From Streptomyces spiralis (GTDB taxonomy: Bacteria > Actinomycetota > Actinomycetes > Streptomycetales > Streptomycetaceae): 64,000 nt of DNA. A program made the translations under genes and the position numbers. The notes under the pieces were generated by a model. That model saw only the letters and a program-made list of their open reading frames with translations, was not told the origin of the DNA and searched no databases. The stretch covers positions 58,849-122,848 of the forward strand of contig NZ_BNBC01000030.1 in NCBI RefSeq assembly GCF_014654675.1. Reading direction: 5' to 3'. The number at the start of each line of letters is the position of its first letter. The first letter of the stretch is position 1. Positions 8,724 to 16,565 of the stretch are shown one piece after another.

Positions 8724-8888
8724 ATGGCCCGTAACGAACTCCGCCCGATCATCAAGCTGAGGTCCACCGCCGGTACCGGCTACACCTACGTGACCCGCAA
8801 GAACCGCCGTAACGACCCCGACCGGCTGACGCTGCGCAAGTACGACCCGGTCGCCGGCCGCCACGTCGACTTCCGTGAGGAGCGCTGA
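8724..8888 (+). CDS. rpmG: 50S ribosomal protein L33, zinc-free paralogue (copy 1)
   Basis: This is a 54-residue L33 (MARNELRPIIKLRSTAGTGY, then TYVTRKNRRNDPDRL) with no cysteine, so it cannot bind the zinc held by the C+ form. No Shine-Dalgarno sequence precedes ATG 8724, and the Zur box ends only 19 bases upstream, so the message may be leaderless or nearly so. It leads the rightward operon with L31, the CobW-like gene and probably S18. A second, diverged L33 gene is at 28706-28870. Confidence 0.96.
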   Translation: MARNELRPIIKLRSTAGTGYTYVTRKNRRNDPDRLTLRKYDPVAGRHVDFREER

Positions 8889-8893
8889 GAGCA

Positions 8894-9151
8894 GTGAAGC
8901 CCGGAATCCACCCCGAATACCGTCCGGTCGTCTTCCGTGACCGGGCCGCCGACTTCGCCTTCCTCACCCGCTCGACGGCCACCAGCGACCGCACCGTCGA
9001 GTGGGAGGACGGCAACACCTACCCGGTCATCGATGTCGAGATCTCCTCGGCGAGCCACCCCTTCTACACCGGCACCCAGCGGGTCCTGGACACCGCGGGA
9101 CGGGTCGAGCGCTTCGAGCGGCGCTACGGACACGAACGGAGCAAGCAGTGA
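8894..9151 (+). CDS. rpmE: 50S ribosomal protein L31 type B (zinc-free)
   Basis: This is an 85-residue type B L31 (MKPGIHPEYRPVVFRDRAAD) with the SSASHPFYTGTQRVLDTAGR core and no zinc cysteines. It starts at GTG 8894, five bases after the rpmG stop. Its stop overlaps the GTG of the CobW-like gene by four bases, so translation is coupled. Type B L31 replaces the zinc-bearing L31 on ribosomes when zinc is scarce. Confidence 0.96.
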   Translation: MKPGIHPEYRPVVFRDRAADFAFLTRSTATSDRTVEWEDGNTYPVIDVEISSASHPFYTGTQRVLDTAGRVERFERRYGHERSKQ

Positions 9152-10314
9152 CCGGGAACCAGGCCCGGCTGCCGGTCGCGATCGTCGCCGGGTTGCACGC
9201 GGACGCCCGCAGGGCCGCCGTCGAGGAGATCCTGCGCACGGTCCCCGGCTCCATCGCCCTGCACCACGACCTGACGTCCGCCGCCGACAGCGCCGTGCAC
9301 CGCACGGCACGCGACGCCCACGGACTGCTGAGCAGTGGCGACGCACCCCTGGTGAACGACTGCGCCTGCTGCGCCCTGCGCGAGGACCTCGTCCCCGAAC
9401 TGCTGCGGCTCGCCCACGAGGACAGGCACCGGCTGGCCGTCGTGGAACTGTGGGACTCCGTCGAACCCCAGGCCATGGCCGGCGTCATCGCCGCCGCTGG
9501 CGCGCCACTGGCGCTCACCGGGGTCGCCACCGCGGTCGACCCGGCCCTCGCGCTGCCGTACCTGTCCAACGGCGACGATTTGGCAGACGTCGGTCTCGCC
9601 GCCGCCCCGACCGACCAGCGCACCGTCGCCGACACCTTCGCCCGGCAACTGGAATACCCCACGGTCCTCGCCGTCGCGGAGGACGGCTCGGCCGCCGAAT
9701 CGGCGGACGACGGCGACCACGCGCTGCTCACCCAGCTCACGCCGGGCGCACGACCGGTGCGCGTGGGCGACGGCCGCCTGGGAGTCGCGCTGCTTGAGGG
9801 CTTCGACGTCGAGGCGGCCGCCGCTCGCCTGCATCCGGCGTGCGCCCTGCTGCCCCAGGAATGCGACGAGCACGGCGTGAGCACCGTCGTATGGCGGCGC
9901 GCACGCCCCTTCCACCCGCAGCGCCTCTACGCCGCACTGGAGGACCTGACCTGTGCCGCCGCCCGCAGCCGCGGACGCTTCTGGCTGGCCGACCGCCCCG
10001 ACACACTCCTGTCCTGGGACGCCGCGGGCGGCGCCCTGTGCGTCGAATCGGCCGGCCCCTGGCTGGCCGCCCTTCCGGACGCCGCCTGGGAGATGGTGCC
10101 CGCCGAACGCCGCGTGGCCGCCACCCTGGACTGGCACCCCGAACACGGCGACCGCTGCCAGTACCTCACCTTCACCTCACCCGGCCTGGACCGCGACGGT
10201 CTGCAGGCTGTACTCGACTCATGCCTGCTCACCGACGACGAGTACGCGGCAGGCAGGGACCGCTGGAAGCAACTTCCGCACGCCTTCGACGGCTTGCTCG
10301 ACCCCGTGACCTGA
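9148..10314 (+). CDS. CobW-like putative zinc metallochaperone with a degenerate GTP-binding loop
   Basis: This is a 388-residue protein of the CobW/COG0523 group. The family metal-binding motif is present as DCACCALRED at about residues 70-79, and the C-terminal CobW_C region contains WRRARPFHPQRLY. COG0523 proteins in Zur operons are thought to deliver scarce zinc to client enzymes using GTP. Here the expected Walker A glycine-lysine-threonine at the N-terminus reads VAGLHADARRA, with no GKT or GKS, so canonical GTP binding looks lost. It starts at GTG 9148 with GGAG six bases upstream and overlaps the L31 stop. The coupling to L31 places it in the zinc-starvation response. Confidence 0.88.
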   Translation: MTGNQARLPVAIVAGLHADARRAAVEEILRTVPGSIALHHDLTSAADSAVHRTARDAHGLLSSGDAPLVNDCACCALREDLVPELLRLAHEDRHRLAVVELWDSVEPQAMAGVIAAAGAPLALTGVATAVDPALALPYLSNGDDLADVGLAAAPTDQRTVADTFARQLEYPTVLAVAEDGSAAESADDGDHALLTQLTPGARPVRVGDGRLGVALLEGFDVEAAAARLHPACALLPQECDEHGVSTVVWRRARPFHPQRLYAALEDLTCAAARSRGRFWLADRPDTLLSWDAAGGALCVESAGPWLAALPDAAWEMVPAERRVAATLDWHPEHGDRCQYLTFTSPGLDRDGLQAVLDSCLLTDDEYAAGRDRWKQLPHAFDGLLDPVT

Positions 10315-10387
10315 ACCGCGGCGGCGTTTCCGCCGTGGGGTTCAACCAGTCAACCGCACACCGCTGAAAGAGAGGATCCGGTTCACC

Positions 10388-10645
10388 ATGCCCCGACGCA
10401 CAAACACCGGGCGGCAGACCGCGAAGCTCCGGCGCGTCAACCCGCTGGACGCCGCCGGCATCACCTACATCGACTACAAGGACACCGACCTGCTGCGGAA
10501 GTTCATCTCCGACCGCGGGAAGATCCGCAGCCGCCGGGTGACCCACGTGACCCGTCAGCAGCAACGTCGGATAGCACAGGCCATCAGAACGCACAGGCTG
10601 CACCCTCATCTGCCGGCGACGGCTCAAGCAGGCCGGATCACATGA
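10388..10645 (+). CDS. rpsR: 30S ribosomal protein S18, paralogue of the zinc-starvation set
   Basis: This is an 85-residue S18 (MPRRTNTGRQTAKLRRVNPL, then YIDYKDTDLLRKFISDRGKI and TRQQQRRIAQAI). It has no cysteine, unlike many housekeeping S18 proteins. It lies 73 bases after the CobW-like gene on the same strand, with a GC-rich short hairpin in the gap, and probably belongs to the same Zur-controlled transcript. It is convergent with the cytidylyltransferase gene, whose stop is 34 bases away. Confidence 0.95.
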   Translation: MPRRTNTGRQTAKLRRVNPLDAAGITYIDYKDTDLLRKFISDRGKIRSRRVTHVTRQQQRRIAQAIRTHRLHPHLPATAQAGRIT

Positions 10646-10679
10646 CCGCCCTTCGAGCTCATGAGGTCACCGTGCTCCC

Positions 10680-11102
10680 TCACGACGGGTCCGCCGCGCG
10701 ACACCGTCGGATGAGTTCGGTCGTGGAGACGCCGGCCGTGTACTGCACGAGGCGCAGCTTCCCCGCATCGGCCACTGGACCGAAGACTTCTTTGACCGCG
10801 TCCGCCGAGAGGTCGTCCCCGTGCACGACCACATCGATGCCGTGCAGGTCCAGGAACCCGTTCGTGACACGATAAGGCGCGTCAGGGAGTACCACGTCGA
10901 CGTACCGACACGCCTCGATCACCGCGACCCGCTCCGCCAGCGTCATGATGGGCCTGCGCTTGTACCTGGCCACGACCTCGTCCGAGAGCACCCCGACGAT
11001 CAGCCGCTCCCCGAAGTTCCGCGCGGCCCTGAGCAGCGCGACGTGCCCCGGGTGGAACAGGTCGCCGACCATGTCGACGTAGACGTTTCCGCGATCAGCC
11101 AT
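10680..11102 (-). CDS. Cytidylyltransferase-family protein (HxGH nucleotidyltransferase)
   Basis: This is a 140-residue single-domain protein with the nucleotidyltransferase signature DLFHPGHVALLRAAR near residue 14 and a later TTELIRRC segment in the place of the family's xxSSTxxI motif. Its size matches glycerol-3-phosphate or ethanolamine-phosphate cytidylyltransferase (TagD/Pcy2 type). It would transfer CMP from CTP to a phosphorylated alcohol or amine. No partner enzyme lies beside it, so the substrate is open. It stands alone and is convergent with rpsR. Confidence 0.9.
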   Translation of the reverse strand: MADRGNVYVDMVGDLFHPGHVALLRAARNFGERLIVGVLSDEVVARYKRRPIMTLAERVAVIEACRYVDVVLPDAPYRVTNGFLDLHGIDVVVHGDDLSADAVKEVFGPVADAGKLRLVQYTAGVSTTELIRRCRAADPS

Positions 11103-11240
11103 GCCTATTGCCCTCTCGACGGTCCCAAGCCGACCAAGATTGGGCTAACCGCCCCGCTCCGTCAACCGTCCGTCGGTCGACGTCCGAAGCGGCTCAGAGC
11201 GCCCAACAGAAAGCCTGGTGGTCATCTCCCCTTCCTGGCT

Positions 11241-11339
11241 GAGTCCGCAGTGCTGCGGGAGGCGCTCGGGCCCGAGCTGTACGAGGCCGTACCGGCCGTC
11301 CGCCGTGCGGAGGCGGAGCTGTTCGCGGTGTTCGACTGA
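11241..11339 (+). pseudogene. C-terminal remnant of a glutamine synthetase-like protein
   Basis: The plus strand reads ESAVLREALGPELYEAVPAV followed by RRAEAELFAVFD and a stop. This strongly resembles the end of class III glutamine synthetase-like (GlnA3/GlnA4 type) proteins. Nothing upstream in the window continues it, and the last residues of the family are missing. I read it as a decayed fragment. Such enzymes glutamylate polyamines or ethanolamine, which would fit the amine cluster at 1-6700, but a link is only a guess. Confidence 0.5.
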
Positions 11340-11354
11340 GTGGCGGCCATGCGG

Positions 11355-11828
11355 TCATGGAGTCCGCCGCAGTGGAACAACGTCGTTCCGGTGCTGGGGC
11401 ATGGTGGGTCGGCCGGCTTCTGGGGTGGCCGGCAGCGCGATGATGGTGACCGGCTGCTGACACCACGTCGGGCTGCTGCGAGGCCGGACGGACCGGTGGT
11501 GGTGGGGGGAGCCCGACCCGAGTCGGCGGTGCGGGTGGCGGCGCCTGGCCGAGCCGTCGATCTGTTCCTCGTCGAGGGCCTGGTCGCGGCGGCGCTCGGC
11601 TTCGCGGCGGCAGACCATCGAGCAGTAGACGGTGCGGACGGTCTTCCCGGCCTGGAACAGGTTGTCGCAGACGGGGCAGGGGCGTGTCTCCATGTGAGCC
11701 TCGCTGCGACGGGACGCGGTCCGGCACTCGGCCGCGCAGAATTTGCGCTTTCGGCCCAGGTCGATGGTGAACTCCTCACCACACTGCGGACAGACCCGTC
11801 GGCGAACAGTACGTGCGTCGGTTCGCAT
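11355..11828 (-). CDS. Hypothetical protein with two zinc-ribbon/MYM-like cysteine motifs
   Basis: This is a 157-residue protein. Its first 75 residues contain two similar units: CPQCGEEF...FCAAECR and CPVCDNLF...YCSMVCR. Each has two pairs of cysteines, suggesting two bound zinc ions. The rest is basic and low in complexity, rich in Arg, His and Pro. It starts three bases after the stop of the MFS exporter gene, so the two are co-transcribed. I do not recognise its function; binding of RNA, DNA or protein is possible. The C-terminal half could partly be read-through of unrelated sequence. Confidence 0.6.
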   Translation of the reverse strand: MRTDARTVRRRVCPQCGEEFTIDLGRKRKFCAAECRTASRRSEAHMETRPCPVCDNLFQAGKTVRTVYCSMVCRREAERRRDQALDEEQIDGSARRRHPHRRLGSGSPHHHRSVRPRSSPTWCQQPVTIIALPATPEAGRPTMPQHRNDVVPLRRTP

Positions 11829-11831
11829 GCG

Positions 11832-13010
11832 TCACTGGAGCACCTCGGTGCTTCGGCCGGCCGCGATCACGGTCCGAAGGGGGAGCGCGATGAGCAACGC
11901 AACAGCGACCAGGAATCCGCTCGACCACAGCGGCCCGAGGTTTCCGACTCCGGTGCTGAGGGTGGTCGCGGCGATGAGGGGGCCGACGGCGGCGCCGACG
12001 TTGAGTGCTGCGGTCGCGTATGAGCCAGCCATGGTGGGGGCTCCCGCGGCTTCGTAAAGGACGCGCGTGATCAGGGTGCTGCCCAGCGCGAACGACAGGG
12101 CACCCTGGACGAACACGAGGGCGAGCAGGGCGACCGGCCTGTCGGCCAGCACAGCCAGGGCCAGCCAGCCGATGAGCAGCAGCGGGCCGCCCACCGCGAT
12201 GACCGAGCCGGGGTGCTGGTCGGACAGCCGTCCGGCGACGGTGACCCCGGCGAAGGAACCGAAACCGAAGAGCACCAGGGCGACAGAGATCCACAGCTCA
12301 CTGAGCCCGGCGGTGTCGGTCACGACAGGGGCGAGGAATGTGAAACCGGCGAAGGTTGCCGCGTTGACCAGCGCGCCCAGCAGCATCACCAGGATCAACC
12401 TCCGCCGTACCAGCTGGGCGAGCTCCGCTCGCAAGGCCGGCCCGTCAGTCGCCTGTTCCTTCACACGTCCCGCTGGGATGCCCTTCAGGATGCCGAGAGC
12501 TGCAGGCAGGCAGAGAGCGGCGACAGCCCAGAACGTGGCCCGCCAGCCGAGCAACGTGCCGAGTACCGAGCCACCAGGGACACCGGCGATCGTGGCGATC
12601 GTCGTGCCTGACAGCAACACGGCCAGCGCACGTCCCTTCTTGTCGGGCGAGACCAGCGTGGCGGCAGCCGTCAAAGCGACGGCGAGGAACCCTGCGTTCG
12701 CGAGCGCGGCGACGACCCGGGTGGTGAACAGGACCGGGAAGCTGGTGGTGATGGCGCCCACGGCGTGAGCCGCCGCGAAAGCGAGGATGAACCCGAGCAG
12801 ACTGGAGCGCCTGGGCCAGTTGCGGGCGAGCGCGGCCACAAGGGGGGCGCCGACGATCATGCCGATCGCGAAGGCCGAGGTGAGCACGCCTGCTGTCCCG
12901 ACTGTGACGTCGAGATCTGTGGCGATGCCCGGCAGGAGGCCGGCGAGCATGAACTCCGAGGTGCCCATGGCGAAGACCGCCACGGCAAGCAGGTACAGCG
13001 GAAGAGGCAT
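11832..13010 (-). CDS. MFS drug exporter, Cmx/CmrA chloramphenicol-efflux type
   Basis: This is a 392-residue, 12-TM major facilitator. The start MPLPLYLLAVAVFAMGTSEF and the following MLAGLLPGIA match the DHA1/Cmx-CmrA group of actinobacterial chloramphenicol exporters. It would expel chloramphenicol or a related drug by proton antiport at the cytoplasmic membrane. ATG 13010 is chosen because GGAG is eight bases upstream and because family members start there; ATG 13049 has no ribosome site. The zinc-ribbon gene follows three bases after its stop. Drug identity needs testing. Confidence 0.88.
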   Translation of the reverse strand: MPLPLYLLAVAVFAMGTSEFMLAGLLPGIATDLDVTVGTAGVLTSAFAIGMIVGAPLVAALARNWPRRSSLLGFILAFAAAHAVGAITTSFPVLFTTRVVAALANAGFLAVALTAAATLVSPDKKGRALAVLLSGTTIATIAGVPGGSVLGTLLGWRATFWAVAALCLPAALGILKGIPAGRVKEQATDGPALRAELAQLVRRRLILVMLLGALVNAATFAGFTFLAPVVTDTAGLSELWISVALVLFGFGSFAGVTVAGRLSDQHPGSVIAVGGPLLLIGWLALAVLADRPVALLALVFVQGALSFALGSTLITRVLYEAAGAPTMAGSYATAALNVGAAVGPLIAATTLSTGVGNLGPLWSSGFLVAVALLIALPLRTVIAAGRSTEVLQ

Positions 13011-13502
13011 CGAGTGGCTCCGAGGCGAGGAGAGGTACGAGAAAGACATCTCGTCACCGCGGCCAGCCCCCAAGGGCACACTCGTCCGGCCGCAGAACGC
13101 GGCGCGACGACAGAGCTACGAGCTCAGTGATTCAGGGGGCTGACGGCGTGACCGAAAGCCCCCACCTTGTCTGACTCAGGACTCGACATGGTCCGCACGC
13201 TACCCGACCACTGCCCGGCGAGGCACCTAGGTTTCATCGAGGCCCTCCGGAGGGGCCTTCACTTCCGGCGGTGGGCCAGGGCTGCCGGCCTGGCCGAGGG
13301 TGTGGGTGGGCGGGATCCGTGACGCCGACCGTGGGCCGGCCCGTCACGGGGCCGTACCTCCCTGGTATGACGTCGACCACGGATGCCGAAACAGCCCTGT
13401 GGGGCATCATCACCCACGTCCCGCCTTGACGCTTCGCCGGTGCTCATCTGTCATGGTCGAGCCTTGAGTTCGTCGGAGAACGGGCGACCACATGGTGTCG
13501 CG
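13011..13502. other. Gene-free stretch with a terminator-like hairpin at 13240-13258
   Basis: AGGCCCTCC and GGAGGGGCCT (13240-13258) form a tight hairpin with one bulged base. It lies between the start of the exporter gene and the stop of the aldo/keto reductase gene, so it could end the leftward reductase transcript. The rest holds the exporter promoter and no recognisable gene. Confidence 0.45.
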
Positions 13503-14387
13503 TCAGCTGGGCAGTGGGTCTCCCAGCTGCGTCAGCTCTGCTTCGCTCAAGTCGAGTTCGGCCGCCTTGGCGGAGTCCTGGATCGATGCAGGGCGGCTGG
13601 CGCCCGGCACCGGGATCACAATCGGGGAGCGGGTCAGCAGCCAGGCCAGGGCGATCTGCTGTGGGCTGACGCCGCGCTCGGCCGCGATGCGGTGGAAGGC
13701 GGTGCTCGCAGCGGCCGGGCCGGAGGGTCCGTCGAGGGCGCTTCGGGAAAGGCCTCCCAGCGGGCTCCATGGCAGGAAGGCCAGCCCGAGTTGCGTACTC
13801 AGCCGAAGCTCGGGCTCGCTGTCGCGGACTGCGGGGGAGTACTGGTTCTGTACGGAGGCAAGGCCGTCGCCGAGGATTGCGTGTGCCTCGCGGATCTGAC
13901 CGGTGGTGACGTTGGAGATTCCGGCGGCGCGAATGGTGCCGGCGTCGAGCAGTTCGCGCAGCGCGCCCACGGACTCCGCCCAGGGCACGGCCGGGTCCGG
14001 CTTGTGCAGCTGGTACAGGCCGATGGCCTCGACACCCAAGCGCTTCAGGGAGGCTTCGGCGGCGCGCTTGAGGTGGGCGGGGGTGGCGGTGACGGTCCAG
14101 CTGCCGTCGCCGGGGCGACCTCGGCCACCCTTGGTGGCGACGAGGACCTGGGAGGTGTCGCCGCCGTAGCGGGCGAGGGCGCGGGCGATGAGAAGTTCGT
14201 TGTGGCCGGCTTCGCCGGCGTGCCAGTGGTAGCTGTCGGCGGTGTCGATGAGCGTGACCCCGGCGTCCAGGGCGGCGTGAATGGTGGCGATGGCCCGCTG
14301 TTCGTCCGGGCGGTGCTCGATGGACAGCGGCATGGCGCCCAGACCGATGGCGCTGACGGTGGTGTGTGCGATGGTGCGGTACCGCAT
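13503..14387 (-). CDS. Aldo/keto reductase family oxidoreductase
   Basis: This is a 294-residue (alpha/beta)8 reductase. It shows DTADSY with the catalytic Asp and Tyr, ATKGG with the catalytic Lys and LYQLHKPD with the catalytic His. The C-terminus holds the NADPH-binding region (VIPVPGASRPASIQDS). It reduces aldehydes or ketones with NADPH in the cytosol. The epimerase-like gene ends 12 bases upstream, so they form an operon, and a divergent LysR gene probably controls both. Confidence 0.93.
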   Translation of the reverse strand: MRYRTIAHTTVSAIGLGAMPLSIEHRPDEQRAIATIHAALDAGVTLIDTADSYHWHAGEAGHNELLIARALARYGGDTSQVLVATKGGRGRPGDGSWTVTATPAHLKRAAEASLKRLGVEAIGLYQLHKPDPAVPWAESVGALRELLDAGTIRAAGISNVTTGQIREAHAILGDGLASVQNQYSPAVRDSEPELRLSTQLGLAFLPWSPLGGLSRSALDGPSGPAAASTAFHRIAAERGVSPQQIALAWLLTRSPIVIPVPGASRPASIQDSAKAAELDLSEAELTQLGDPLPS

Positions 14388-14399
14388 GGTGTGTGCTCC

Positions 14400-15350
14400 T
14401 CAGGCGGTGGGGGCGGCGGGATCGGCGAATGCGTCGAGGGCTTCGGCGACGGCGCCGGGGAGCCAGTCGGTGATGTGGGAGAAGGAGAAACCCAGTTCTT
14501 TCGCCCGGGCGTTGCTCATGGCGTAGTGACGGTCGAAGGAGAACGGCGAGGCCGGGGCGCCCGCGGCGGCGCTCCGGTACGCGGCCTTCCTGCCGGCCTG
14601 CGCGGCGACGACGGCACCCAGGCCGTAAACGTCGAGTGGACCGTCGGAGCAGGCGTTGAGCGGACCGGTGACGTCGGTGAGCGTGGCCGCCCACAGCAGT
14701 AGGTCCGCCAGCTCCTCGTAGTGGATGAAGACCGTGGGCAGCGGCTTTGCGTGTACGGTGATCTGCGTGCCCCGGGTGACGTGCTCGACGTAGTGGGCCA
14801 GCCGACCGGTGAACTCCGCCGCGCCGCCACCGAGCACGTGGGCACTGCGCAATGCCATGAAAGCGAACCCGTGGTGCTGGGCGAAGACGGCTTCCGCCTG
14901 GCGCTTGCCTTCGGCGTAGTGTGCCTCCAGGTAGGCCGCGTCGTGCCACGGCAGGTCCATGGCCACCAGCCACGTGGAGGGGTCCACGACCTCCTCCGGC
15001 ACCGGTGTGCCGGAGGGGACGGTCGGCAGGGGGGCGGTCGCTGGATCGTAGACCTCGATGGTGGAGGTCATGACGTAGCGCCGGGTGCGGCCGCTGAAGG
15101 CGCGGGCGGCGATCGCGGCCTGCAGGGGGGTGTAGCAGACCTGGTCGACGACCGCGTCGAAGGTGCGGGAACCGAGCGCGGCGATCAGGGCCGCCTCGTC
15201 ATTGCGGTCGACGACGAGGTGCTCGGCCCCGGCGGGCGCCGGGGTGGAGCCGCGATTGATCACCGTGACCTGGTGGCCGGTGGCCAGCAGGCGCTGGACC
15301 AGGAGCTTGCCGAAGTACCGGCTTCCGCCGATGACGCAGACCTTTTGCAT
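14400..15350 (-). CDS. NAD-dependent epimerase/dehydratase-like protein
   Basis: This 316-residue extended-SDR protein begins MQKVCVIGGSRYFGKLLVQR, a GGxxxxG nucleotide fold, and lacks a clear YxxxK pair in the usual place, as in the atypical reductase-like epimerases. It probably binds NAD(P) and acts on a sugar nucleotide or small ketone. ATG 15350 has GGAGG only one base away; an upstream ATG at 15377 would add nine residues but has no ribosome site, so the start is open. It is divergent from the LysR gene at 15421 and runs into the aldo/keto reductase gene. Confidence 0.85.
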   Translation of the reverse strand: MQKVCVIGGSRYFGKLLVQRLLATGHQVTVINRGSTPAPAGAEHLVVDRNDEAALIAALGSRTFDAVVDQVCYTPLQAAIAARAFSGRTRRYVMTSTIEVYDPATAPLPTVPSGTPVPEEVVDPSTWLVAMDLPWHDAAYLEAHYAEGKRQAEAVFAQHHGFAFMALRSAHVLGGGAAEFTGRLAHYVEHVTRGTQITVHAKPLPTVFIHYEELADLLLWAATLTDVTGPLNACSDGPLDVYGLGAVVAAQAGRKAAYRSAAAGAPASPFSFDRHYAMSNARAKELGFSFSHITDWLPGAVAEALDAFADPAAPTA

Positions 15351-15377
15351 GCCTCCATCGTGAACATCTAGCGTCAT

Positions 15378-15420
15378 CAGTAGAAGTGACTGCTTACTGG
15401 AAACGTATTAAGGAATACTG
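15378..15420. promoter_or_regulatory. Candidate LysR binding region between divergent genes
   Basis: CAGTA (15378-15382) and TACTG (15395-15399) form a dyad with a 12-base gap, and a further TACTG ends at 15420, right before the LysR start. LysR proteins usually bind such interrupted dyads between divergent genes. The half-sites are short, so this is tentative. Confidence 0.35.
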
Positions 15421-16329
15421 TTGATCGATGTGCAGCGGTTGCGTGTCCTGCGAACGGTGGCGGAGCACGGCAGCTTCAACCAGGCAGCGGCAGCCCTCCG
15501 CCTCACCCCCTCAGCCGTGTCCCAGCACATCTCTGCACTGGAGCGCAGCCTCGGCGCCCAGGTCGTGGCGCGTAGCACACGCGGAGTCACGCTCACCCCG
15601 GCCGGTCGGATCATGGTCGGGGCCGCCGAGACGGTCGCCGCGGAGCTCGAACACGCCAAGCAGCGGGTCGACCGGCTCGGCAGTGGCCGCACCCGGCTCA
15701 CCATCGCCACTTTCACCAGTGGCGGCAGGCTCCTTCTCCCACAGGCACTTGCCTGCCTCACCGCTGCGCACCCCGACACCGTGGTCCACGTGAGGGAGTG
15801 CGAGCCCGAAGACAGTCTGCCGCTGGTCCGCCAGGGCGCCGTGGACCTCGCCCTCGCCTATCACTTCGACGGTCCACTGCCCGGCCGGCCGGGCCCCAAC
15901 TCCAGCCTGGCGTGGACCGCGATCATGGAAGACCCCCTGCATGTCGTCCTGCCCGACGCGCATCCTCTGGCCGGCCGCGAGACACTCGACATCGCCGAGC
16001 TGGCCGCCGAGCCCTGGGTCCTCGGCTGCCTCAAGTCCGAGGCATACCTGCGCCGTTACGCCGAACGAGCCGGCTTCGAACTGCAGGTGCGCGGCACGAC
16101 GACGGACTACTTCTTCGCCCGCTCGCTCGTCGCTGCGGGCATGGGAATCTCGCTGATCCCCTCCATCGCGCAGACCCCGCAGGTGGCGGGACTGCGCACT
16201 GTTCCGATCGCGCCGCCGACTCCGACCCGGCACATCGGCGTTGCCACGATCCACCGCCGGGACCACGCCCAGGTCCGGACACTGATAGAGGCTCTCCAGG
16301 CAGAGGCAGCGGCGCTGGACGAAACCTGA
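15421..16329 (+). CDS. LysR family transcriptional regulator
   Basis: This is a 302-residue protein with an N-terminal winged helix at residues 1-62 (LRTVAEHGSFNQAAAALRLT, then PSAVSQHISALERSLG) and a periplasmic-binding-protein-like effector domain from about residue 90. It starts at TTG 15421, with AAGGA upstream. It is divergent from the epimerase and aldo/keto reductase genes and probably regulates them, with a small organic effector. Confidence 0.94.
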   Translation: MIDVQRLRVLRTVAEHGSFNQAAAALRLTPSAVSQHISALERSLGAQVVARSTRGVTLTPAGRIMVGAAETVAAELEHAKQRVDRLGSGRTRLTIATFTSGGRLLLPQALACLTAAHPDTVVHVRECEPEDSLPLVRQGAVDLALAYHFDGPLPGRPGPNSSLAWTAIMEDPLHVVLPDAHPLAGRETLDIAELAAEPWVLGCLKSEAYLRRYAERAGFELQVRGTTTDYFFARSLVAAGMGISLIPSIAQTPQVAGLRTVPIAPPTPTRHIGVATIHRRDHAQVRTLIEALQAEAAALDET

Positions 16330-16346
16330 CCCACACGGCAGACGGT

Positions 16347-16430
16347 GCCGGCAGCAGCGGACGGGCTGTTCGTGCGCCAGTACGCGGCGACCATCAGAAC
16401 CCGGTCCTCCAACTCCAACTGCAGCCCCGC
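16347..16430 (-). pseudogene. N-terminal remnant of an IS5-family transposase
   Basis: The minus strand reads LQLELEDRVLMVAAYWRTN, the start of the helix-turn-helix segment of Streptomyces IS5-type (DDE_Tnp_4) transposases. It is followed by unrelated sequence, and no catalytic domain is present. The sequence just upstream on that strand (VTALRREGADPIRKGRP) may extend it. Confidence 0.55.
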
Positions 16431-16565
16431 GGCCGGCCCTTGCGGATCGGGTCCGCGCCCTCACGCCGCAGCGCGGTGACCAGCTTGCGGAACTGGATTT
16501 TGGCATCGTGTCCAGCGAGCCACGGGGACGTCCGACAGAGTTCGGGCCAGGGATACCCTCGGACG

